The notes below the pieces were generated by a model, which searched no databases, was not told where the DNA came from, and saw only the letters and a list, made by a program, of their open reading frames with translations. A DNA stretch of 64,000 nt, taken from contig NZ_JAQTXM010000017.1 of NCBI RefSeq assembly GCF_028688795.1, positions 1 to 64,000 of the forward strand, given 5' to 3'. Shown here piece by piece: positions 8,454 to 15,264 of this stretch (the stretch's first letter is position 1; each line of letters opens with the position of its first letter). The stretch is from Rhodoferax sp. Lineage in GTDB: Bacteria > Pseudomonadota > Gammaproteobacteria > Burkholderiales > Burkholderiaceae_C. Position numbers and translations under genes: made by a program.

Positions 8454-8574
8454 CGAAATTGCGCGGGAAACCTCGGCATTCACGCCGGGGAGGCAGAGAG
8501 CCGAACGCGAAGCGTTCCTGGCTTTGGCGGCGTGCCTGTCGCGTCCGTTTTGCCACCTGTTGATCTGATGCCAT
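8422..8574 (-). CDS. Possible displaced N-terminus of the AAA+ ATPase, or a 50-residue overlapping ORF
   Basis: An ATG at 8574 is preceded by a strong Shine-Dalgarno (AAAGGA, 7 nt spacing) and opens a 50-residue frame rich in Arg and Gln (MASDQQVAKRTRQARRQSQE...), ending at 8422. It overlaps the ATPase frame. Skipping one base in the GGGG run (plus strand 8487-8490) would join its first 28 or so residues to the ATPase frame just upstream of the ATG at 8453. Either this is the real start of the ATPase with a frameshift, or it is a separate leader ORF. Confidence 0.35.
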   Translation of the reverse strand: MASDQQVAKRTRQARRQSQERFAFGSLPPRRECRGFPRNFDEQTLKLLKL

Positions 8575-8632
8575 GCTGATGTCCTTTGCTTGAATGGCTT
8601 GTGACTGCTGCATATCGAATGCATTGACTGAA

Positions 8633-8647
8633 GTTTACACTATAAAC
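8633..8647. promoter_or_regulatory. Short inverted repeat in the divergent promoter region
   Basis: gtttacactataaac has 5-bp arms (gttta / taaac) around a 5-bp centre. It lies in the AT-rich gap between the divergent ATPase and 825-residue genes. It could overlap a promoter -10 region or be a small operator. The arms are short, so chance is possible. Confidence 0.25.
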
Positions 8648-8792
8648 ATCACCAAAATCAATGCTTTATGTAAATGCAATTAGCTTTTGTTGTTTGATCC
8701 ATGCTTTTTGATGCCTCATCTCTGGCTGGCACCTTCTAAAATATGTGTCACAAATGTTGAATTTATACTTTTAGCATCACCACAGAAAATTC

Positions 8793-11270
8793 ATGTCGAA
8801 CCCCAAACTGGCCGAATCCGAACCGACGAGGAAAATTGTTCTTTTTCGCAACGTGTCTGCACCCGCCCTACTTCAAGTTTGTGCTGTCCTGCGCAAGAAC
8901 CCAGCGATGGCCTGTGCAGACTCACTGTTAGTGCGCTTACAAGAGCTTCTTCACGGAAAAAGTCAGTTAGTTTGGAAAAACGATGCCACACACACAAGTG
9001 GCAACAATGAAGATGACCTATGGATTGGTGCCCTCTGGTCGCTTTTGGACCAATCGGTAACCGATGTCATCAATGCTTGTGAAGAGCACATTGTTCAATG
9101 CCAAGTCAACACCTTAAAAATAGTCGACAACATCGATGCCCCCCTGGGGCGAGCCATGTTGGAGCAAGACCGGTCCTTGCTGGACTACTGGAAACGCAGT
9201 CGAAACGTCACCCTGACTGAACCACAGTATCAGGAATGGCGCGCACATTTGGCAAGTTGTGTTGACCTGCACAACACCACGGCGGCGTTGCTGTTAACAA
9301 CCAAAGACAGCGCCCTGACGTTCACCGGGACAACCCAAGCCAACGCAGCAACGGTGGCGGCGCAAGTGCTGGCCAGTTTGCTGTCGCGTGGCGCGCTGTC
9401 AAAACCACGGGCAACCCGGCTGGTTGGACAAATCTGTGACTATTCAGACAATCAAAAGAAGCTAGCCGTTCTGCCACCCTTCATTCAACCCCTATGGGCT
9501 GCCGTGCAAACCAGCGTTGGCAGCAACGGCACCACCTGGCCGGCAACGGAGCTTGAGTTGTTGTTTCCCAGAAAGTTGGCACCGAGCATGACCAGCTCAA
9601 CGGGCTCGACAACGGTTGAGGTCGTTCGGCTGATCAACCCAGTGGAGGTGATGTCGCTTGCTGACGACTACCAGCGCCTGGCTTTTGCCTTGCAGCACCC
9701 ACCGCTGGCTATTTCGGATCCCGGTCAACCAGAAGATCCGGCATTTGGCGAGATGCGCTCGGCGTACCGAGTGGCACGCGCTGTTCTTTTAACCGTTGCC
9801 ACGATGCTGCGGTATGCGTATATCTGTCGAAGCGCTCAAGCCAATGAACTGACCGAAGGCTCAGTCGACGAAGGCATTGATGCCAACGAGATGCTCGACG
9901 CTCTGGAAAAGCGTGATGCTTCACAGGACATCAGTCACTCTGAAGCGCCAGATCTTGAAGGAGCTGATGACTTCGAGCCGCCGCAACAGGATGACATAAA
10001 TCCAGATTTGTCTGATGAACAATGGGCCGAGCTTGAACAACAGTCGTCTGCCGGTCGCAAGCAGACAGCTGAGCCTGATGAGCGTGCCGCCGATTCAATG
10101 GAATTTCATCGGGCAATGGAAAGACTCCAGGATATCGGCATGCCTGGTGGCCTGACGCGGCTTTTCGATTACCTCAAGTACGCTTACACCGACTCTGTCA
10201 ATTCAGACACACCTGCCAATGCCGAGTCTTTGGATGAACCAACTGAAGCCCGGTTGGGCAAGCTCAACTTTCAGCGCTTTTGCAATGTGTGTTATCGCAG
10301 CAGTGGTTTTCGTAAATATTGCAGAGTGCATGCGAACACTGCTGGCAAAAGCCGTGTGGAGATTACGCGGGCGCTGCGCTTTGTGCCCCAGTATGAGGCC
10401 GCTCTGCTGAAGCTGTTCAAGTTGTCAGCCACCAAACATGCGTCAGTTGGCGCGCTGCAAGGTGAAGCCATGACGTTGCCCCAACCCGAGTTAACAACGG
10501 CACACGCGCTGCAAACAAAATCATTGGCGATTTTGCCTGCCATGGTTGAGACCGCTCGCGTGGGTTTGCTTGCGGGTCAGAGGCAGACCGATGGGCTGGC
10601 CTTGCTACAAGAATATTCAACCATCATTGCGCACAGACTGGCAGGGCCAGTGACTGCAGCACCACTGACCTGGGTGCGTATCGGCTGGTATGTGATTGAC
10701 CTGCACCGCCTAAGCAACACGTGTGAGTCATTGAAGAAATTGATGGCGCAGTTGCTGCATGGCGCGCCGAAACCGCCAGACCCAGCCCAAGACGTTTCCC
10801 ATGAGCTGACGGTATTTTTAGCGGCCTATTGCGCTGACATTCTGGGGCGATTGGCCTTGGCTTGCAGCAACCCAGTAGCCATGGCTGCCGTGCCGACGGA
10901 CTTGCATCGCGATTTCTTTACCCAGTGGCTATGCGGCTACACGCCACAGCATTCCGTGGGGCACCAAGCGGTCACAGAAGTCAGAGATGCCGACTTTGTC
11001 CGACTGCAAGACCAGCAGTCGGCTTTTGATCTTGATTGTTTGTGGCAGCACTTTGCCCGGCTCACCGCTTGGCGCTTGGCCAGTCAAGAGGCACCCCAGC
11101 GCAAGGCCCGCATGCGACGGCTACCGAGGGATGAAATCATCAAACTCAGGGATGCTGGGCAAAATGTTGAACAACTGGCCAAGCGTTTTGGTGCGAATGT
11201 GCCCAGTGTCAAGGCGGCTTTGGTGCGGTGGGATGCTGAAGCCAAGGTGGTCAAGGCATCAAAGGCATAG
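8793..11270 (+). CDS. Large protein of unknown function with CCCH-type cysteine cluster and C-terminal HTH
   Basis: 825 residues, not recognised. It is mostly helical with no signal peptide or membrane segment. Residues about 365-425 form an acidic, low-complexity linker. At 497-513 there is a C-x2-C-x9-C-x2-H cluster (CNVCYRSSGFRKYCRVH) that looks like a small zinc site. The C-terminal region, about 780-815, reads like a homeodomain-type helix-turn-helix (RDEIIKLRDAGQNVEQLAKRF, then PSVKAALVRW), so DNA binding is likely. The gene is divergent from a Lon-like AAA+ ATPase, and no other gene is near. A recombinase-like or DNA-transaction role with the ATPase as partner is possible but not shown; no catalytic motif is seen. 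Confidence 0.75.
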   Translation: MSNPKLAESEPTRKIVLFRNVSAPALLQVCAVLRKNPAMACADSLLVRLQELLHGKSQLVWKNDATHTSGNNEDDLWIGALWSLLDQSVTDVINACEEHIVQCQVNTLKIVDNIDAPLGRAMLEQDRSLLDYWKRSRNVTLTEPQYQEWRAHLASCVDLHNTTAALLLTTKDSALTFTGTTQANAATVAAQVLASLLSRGALSKPRATRLVGQICDYSDNQKKLAVLPPFIQPLWAAVQTSVGSNGTTWPATELELLFPRKLAPSMTSSTGSTTVEVVRLINPVEVMSLADDYQRLAFALQHPPLAISDPGQPEDPAFGEMRSAYRVARAVLLTVATMLRYAYICRSAQANELTEGSVDEGIDANEMLDALEKRDASQDISHSEAPDLEGADDFEPPQQDDINPDLSDEQWAELEQQSSAGRKQTAEPDERAADSMEFHRAMERLQDIGMPGGLTRLFDYLKYAYTDSVNSDTPANAESLDEPTEARLGKLNFQRFCNVCYRSSGFRKYCRVHANTAGKSRVEITRALRFVPQYEAALLKLFKLSATKHASVGALQGEAMTLPQPELTTAHALQTKSLAILPAMVETARVGLLAGQRQTDGLALLQEYSTIIAHRLAGPVTAAPLTWVRIGWYVIDLHRLSNTCESLKKLMAQLLHGAPKPPDPAQDVSHELTVFLAAYCADILGRLALACSNPVAMAAVPTDLHRDFFTQWLCGYTPQHSVGHQAVTEVRDADFVRLQDQQSAFDLDCLWQHFARLTAWRLASQEAPQRKARMRRLPRDEIIKLRDAGQNVEQLAKRFGANVPSVKAALVRWDAEAKVVKASKA

Positions 11271-11621
11271 CGGAAAGTTCAAGGTGGATGTTAGGTCGCG
11301 GGTATGGGTCTACACGAATCAGGACAGCGGCATGGCCACGGCGAACTTTGACGGCATTCTTTGGCGCTTTTGCGGAACGCATCAACCAAAGTGCCGCCGA
11401 TGGCTGGTAGGTATGGAGGAACGGTTGAAAGAGCTATCCGCAACAAGGGCTAATTTTGTGTTCCATCAGAGTTCTCTAAAAAAAGAGACCTAAGGGACTT
11501 CTGGCCATGGTGTGGTGGCGAATCTGATCCAATAAAACTTCCATTCACATCCATTTATTCCTTTGCTCGCGATCGGTGCCCGCTTTGATAAATGGGTGTT
11601 ATTGGGTCTAATATTGGCTTC
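11271..11621. other. 350-bp gap with no recognisable gene
   Basis: Short frames exist on both strands, but none has a family resemblance or a ribosome-binding site. The sequence lies between the 825-residue gene and the broken Fic gene. No strong hairpin or repeat is seen. Confidence 0.5.
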
Positions 11622-12671
11622 ATGCTTCGAACTGGCTCCCTCCACATCACACCTGAGATACTGAACCTGGTCGCTCGGATTGACTAGTTCAAAGGCGCTT
11701 GGCGTGCCCTGGGAACACTTGCACCCAAACGTCTTTCAGCCTTGCGCAGGGTGGCCACCATCGAAAGCATTGGCTCGTCCACTCGTATTGAGGGCAGCAA
11801 GCTGACCGATCGGGAAGTAGAAAAGCTGCTGTCAAACTTCGCGATCCAGTCTTTTGAGACCCGCGATGAGCAAAAAGTCGCTGGCTACGCAAATTTGATG
11901 AACTTGATGTTCAGCTCTTGGCGAGACATCCCGTTCAATGAGAACCACATCAAGCAACTGCAACAGATCTTGTTGCGCCACACTGAGAAAGACCCACGAC
12001 ACCGGGGGCAGTACAAGACCAACTCAAACAGTGTGGCCGCGTTTGACGAAAGCTGTGTGCAGATTGGCATCGTGTTCGACACGGCCAGTCCATTTGACAC
12101 GCCTCGCCTGATGGGCGAACTGGTTACCTGGGTCAATGATGAGCGTGACAAGGCGCAACTGCACCCGCTGTTGATCATTGCCATTTTCGTGGTGGTGTTC
12201 TTGGAGATTCGCCCCTTCCAGGACGGCAACGGCCGACTCAGCCGGGTTCTGACGACATTGCTGTTGATCCAGACCGGCTATGCCTATGTGCCATACAGCT
12301 CACTGGAAAGCGTGATAGAGCTCAACAAAGAATCCTACTATTTGGCTTTGCGCCAGACGCAGGGTTCCATCCGATCGGATACACCCAACTGGCAACCATG
12401 GCTGGTTTTCTTTCTGCGCTCGCTGGCCGAACAGGTTCGGCGACTGGAGAGGAAGGTCGAACGCGAAAGAATAGTGCTGGCAGCTTTGCCCGACCTGTCG
12501 TTGGAGATCGTCGAATTTGCCCGTGAGCATGGACGTATCACGATTGGTGACGCCATCAAATTGACGGGCGTCAGTCGAAATACGCTCAAGCTTCACTTCC
12601 GCAACTTGGTCGAACGTGGCCATTTGAATCAGCAAGGCAGTGGGCGAGGTGTTTGGTACGAACTCAAGTAA
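11622..12671 (+). pseudogene. Fic-family AMPylase gene with a nonsense codon and an altered catalytic motif
   Basis: The full reading frame starts at the ATG at 11622 (MLRTGSLHITPEIL...) and would give 349 residues, but codon 22 is TAG (11685-11687) in a context, ARID*FKGAW, where Glu would be normal. The downstream frame is intact. It has the class II inhibitory helix motif S-x3-E-G (STRIEG, about 53-58) and the Fic motif, but the first residue of HPFxDGNGR is Arg (EIRPFQDGNGRLSR; CGC at 12210-12212). A winged-helix-like C-terminal region follows (GDAIKLTGVSRNTLKLHFRNL). The missing His is the general base of the reaction, so even a re-initiated product should be inactive as an AMPylase. Confidence 0.85.
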
Positions 12672-12738
12672 TGGGATTTGTGGATGTTTAATTTAATCGT
12701 ATCCAAACTGAATTGAAAAATACTGTTGAACTTACCGA

Positions 12739-12754
12739 CGGATGACGTCATCCG
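12739..12754. repeat. 16-bp perfect palindrome (cggatgacgtcatccg)
   Basis: It stands between the convergent Fic pseudogene and nuclease-like gene. There is no T-run beside it. It could be a protein-binding site or a weak hairpin; no function is assigned. Confidence 0.6.
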
Positions 12755-12836
12755 AACAACATCAAAGAAAAGTAGTGAGTCCCAAATGGTGAAATTGTTT
12801 TGGGCGAAACTTCGGTTTGAACGTTGACCGCAATCG

Positions 12837-12874
12837 GCGCTGGTAGGAAGTACTATCGTCTTCACTACCAGCGC
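12837..12874. terminator. Strong hairpin between convergent genes, possible bidirectional terminator
   Basis: Arms gcgctggtaggaag and cttcactaccagcgc pair over 14 bp with one bulged A around a 9-nt loop. The hairpin lies between the 3' ends of the Fic pseudogene (plus) and the nuclease-like gene (minus), where a shared terminator is expected. There is no long T-tract, so rho-independent function is uncertain. Confidence 0.5.
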
Positions 12875-12926
12875 AGCAGTTCTACATATCTAAGAATAAC
12901 CCCATCGGACTCAGGGCACAACTCTA

Positions 12927-13895
12927 TTAGTGAACAGATTTTCCCCAAGAATATAAATCCTTAGTCGACTTAATACCAAGGTTCTCACAAAACCGCAACT
13001 GATATTTATCCTGCGGAATGTTAAAACTTGCTGAACAAATTTCTATAATTTCCACATCGCTAGATGTGAGTTGCTTGCAGTCATTATCATTTAGCAATCT
13101 ATCATAATCTGCATCTTCTAACACCAATTTAATTACACCGATTTTATAAAGCTCAGAATAATACTTAATGTCTTCCAAATCAACAAATTGACGACTTTTG
13201 GGTTCGGCATAAGCAAAATATGCCCGATTTGCGAACCGCATATGCGCAACTGCCTCAAAAATATTCACTTGCCAATCCTTTGAGCTAGTTTTAGCTTCTA
13301 TTGTTGCCAACTCAAATGTAATTCCTTTAAAGCTCTCGCAAACTCTAATTCCCGCCACATCAGGATTGCCCCATCTTCCATTCAATTTTTCTGATGAAAT
13401 ATCTGCTGCCTGGTACTGATTTGTGACAAGCCAGGATTGCAATACAGAATAAAGCGTGTTTTCCCTCGAAACATTTGTTTTAGCGACGGTTCCAATTTTC
13501 GCAAATAAATTTCTATTATTTTCAGCTACTAGTGATTCACCTGTTTGTGAAATTGGTAATATTTTATCCATATCAAAATAGAAACCCATTCTTTGACCAA
13601 TTCTGTTTATTGGTGATTTTTGATCACGCACATGCTTATATAGATACTGAATAAATGTATCCCGTTGTTGATCTTGAAATATGGCTATTCCATGATTATC
13701 CAATAAATCCAAAAAATATTTTTTAGCACAGTCCCAAATTTCTGAGCTTGACATTTTTCTGGCTTTACCATCTATACCTTTACCTTCGTTTAGTAAAACG
13801 TGAATCGCTGCGATCTCCGTCATTTCATAAAACGTTAAACTTAAGCTGATAGCAAGCTTGCAATTTTCAAAATCCATGTAATTTTTGAAATTCAT
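12927..13895 (-). CDS. Putative PD-(D/E)XK-type nuclease, AT-rich orphan gene
   Basis: 322 residues, not assigned to a named family. The region NPDVAGIRV (Asp179) followed 20 residues later by ATIEAKTSS (Glu200, Lys202) fits the D...E-x-K active site of PD-(D/E)XK nucleases. A downstream helix, IFEAVAHMRFANRAYFAY, resembles the helix after the core in restriction-like enzymes. The N-terminal 140 residues are helical and unrecognised. Base composition is far more AT-rich than the neighbours, a sign of recent transfer. Upstream on the same strand is a 32-residue ORF with a strong ribosome-binding site, and beyond it an operator-like repeat and a divergent HTH gene. It is probably part of a small defence or selfish cassette. 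Confidence 0.55.
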   Translation of the reverse strand: MNFKNYMDFENCKLAISLSLTFYEMTEIAAIHVLLNEGKGIDGKARKMSSSEIWDCAKKYFLDLLDNHGIAIFQDQQRDTFIQYLYKHVRDQKSPINRIGQRMGFYFDMDKILPISQTGESLVAENNRNLFAKIGTVAKTNVSRENTLYSVLQSWLVTNQYQAADISSEKLNGRWGNPDVAGIRVCESFKGITFELATIEAKTSSKDWQVNIFEAVAHMRFANRAYFAYAEPKSRQFVDLEDIKYYSELYKIGVIKLVLEDADYDRLLNDNDCKQLTSSDVEIIEICSASFNIPQDKYQLRFCENLGIKSTKDLYSWGKSVH

Positions 13896-14045
13896 AATAA
13901 ATACCCCTAATAAATAATTCTAAAATACATAATAAAATAAAATTCCACTTGCCAATTAAATTGATAGATACATAATACAAATATCTCGATATTCTTCCCA
14001 TACTCAATCTTTATTTAGATGACAACAAAAGACCGCGGTGCGACT

Positions 14046-14144
14046 TCATGGTCCACCCTGCCTCTGTTCTCGAATCTTGTTTTCAGCAAGTCTCCTCCTA
14101 AAGTCACAAATTGATGGCGTTACGTTTGGTGCTTTCAGTTTCAT
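14046..14144 (-). CDS. 32-residue small protein upstream of the nuclease-like gene
   Basis: An ATG at 14144 with an excellent Shine-Dalgarno (AGAAGGAGAG, 4 nt before the ATG) starts a basic peptide, MKLKAPNVTPSICDFRRRL followed by a charged tail, ending at a TGA at 14046-14048. It lies on the same strand as the nuclease-like gene, 150 bp before it, and downstream of the inverted-repeat operator. It could be a leader peptide, a small antitoxin or an anti-nuclease. The ribosome-binding site is the main evidence. Confidence 0.45.
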   Translation of the reverse strand: MKLKAPNVTPSICDFRRRLAENKIREQRQGGP

Positions 14145-14184
14145 TGTGCTCTCCTTCTGCTTATTGCGTTGCACATATGTAGTA

Positions 14185-14256
14185 TATGACGCATAAACGC
14201 TACGTACGGGCATTCTTGCAACTTAATTTACATATGTAGCGTTTATGCAACATATG
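14185..14256. promoter_or_regulatory. Inverted-repeat operator between divergent small ORF and HTH gene
   Basis: A perfect 13-bp inverted pair, gcataaacgctac at 14191-14203 and gtagcgtttatgc at 14236-14248, sits inside longer imperfect arms of about 24 bp that include tatatg/catatg flanks. The decamer acatatgtag also occurs at 14173-14182 and 14230-14239. The position, 50 bp before the HTH gene and 40 bp before the minus-strand small ORF, is what a self-regulated divergent promoter needs. The HTH protein at 14308 is the likely binder. Confidence 0.65.
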
Positions 14257-14307
14257 GGACGTGAAAATCAAGCATACTAATCTAAATTCACACTTTGGGA
14301 GATATAA

Positions 14308-14547
14308 ATGATCCGCTTTTTGCTATCAGAACGTCTTGCTGAACGCTCTTTTAAGTTGGGGCGAAGGCTTGAATGGCGCGAAGTATCTGAGGCAACAGGA
14401 ATTCATAGAACAACGTTGTCCAGAATGGTTAACACCCGTGGCTACAACGCTTCAGCGCACAACCTAGATTCACTATGCCGTTACTTTGATTGTGAACTTG
14501 GGTCGCTAGCAGTGTATGTACCTGATGACCAAGTCGAGATACATTGA
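14308..14547 (+). CDS. Small XRE-type HTH regulator
   Basis: 79 residues with a Cro/CI-like HTH: GRRLEWREVSEATGIHRTTL (helices 2-3), SRMVNTRGYNASAH, then a DSLCRYFDCELGSL helix as in small phage-type repressors. A Shine-Dalgarno (GGGAGA) precedes the ATG. It is divergent from the 32-residue ORF and the nuclease-like gene, with an inverted-repeat operator between them. It probably represses both directions and serves as the control gene of the cassette. It also resembles HTH antitoxins that act alone, so an antitoxin role against the nuclease cannot be excluded. Confidence 0.75.
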   Translation: MIRFLLSERLAERSFKLGRRLEWREVSEATGIHRTTLSRMVNTRGYNASAHNLDSLCRYFDCELGSLAVYVPDDQVEIH

Positions 14548-14678
14548 TCTTTTAAGCTCCAATTGAGAAGGTTATTTTTTAAGTTATTAGTAAATAATTT
14601 CGCCGAATATTAGCTATTCAGAATTTTGTTTGCAACATCAGAGTAATATCTATTGATCCGCAAGCTTACGGCCTACGA

Positions 14679-14706
14679 CCTTATCTAGTCTGTAGATTAG
14701 ATAAGG
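14679..14706. terminator. Hairpin downstream of the HTH gene
   Basis: ccttatcta and tagataagg are perfect 9-bp arms around a 10-nt loop, about 130 bp after the HTH stop. It is AT-rich and followed by a short T-rich stretch (ggattttg). It could be a weak terminator or a protein-binding site. Confidence 0.35.
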
Positions 14707-14709
14707 ATT

Positions 14710-15264
14710 TTGATGCTGGTTTGGGTTTAGGTTTAGTCACTGGCGTTGCTGCTGCTCAAAGGCGCAAGTGCTTGTCACATGTCCGTGCTGCAAACATGTC
14801 ATTGAGCAGGTCACCTTGGTCATATGGCTCTTGTGAAATGGCACTGCGTTTGATCGGAGACAGTCCATTGCCACCAGGCGAACCACCGTCAATCGCAGTC
14901 AGTTCTTGGACTCTTCATGAGACGACGTTCAAGGCAAAAAGGAATGACCGTTGATTCCAGTGATTGCCATATTCTTTCTGCCCATCCACGTGCAAGTGCA
15001 TTGCAAGCCACCACCCGCCCGCTGGCAATTTCTTTGTACATTGGACTTGTTGGCTGCAGTCCGTCGGAAAATGTCCAGTTGTCGTGATTACTGATCGCGG
15101 AAAACAAAAAAGGCCGTTTTTCGACACAGGTGCGACTTCGCCCTCAGGTGGTCATGGCAATCAATTCCGTATCCATTCATGGCAAAGCCGGTGGCTTTTT
15201 TGATTGAGCAACCCAAAGAGGCAACCCAGCACTTTCAAAAATTCTCGTGAGCAACCAATCCAGA
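14710..15264. other. Non-coding or decayed stretch between HTH gene and relaxase gene
   Basis: Several 60-80 codon frames exist on both strands (for example 14721-14954 plus and 14889-15107 minus). None has a ribosome-binding site or a family I can name. Some read like fragments shifted between frames. No repeat was found. Confidence 0.4.

Noticed and set aside
8793-8997. Minus-strand ORF over the start of the 825-residue gene
   Set aside because: It is a shadow of the plus-strand gene, with no start signal and unlikely composition.
14721-15107. Overlapping ORFs of 60-80 codons on both strands upstream of the relaxase
   Set aside because: No ribosome-binding site, no family resemblance, and the frames contradict one another. 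Left as non-coding or decayed.
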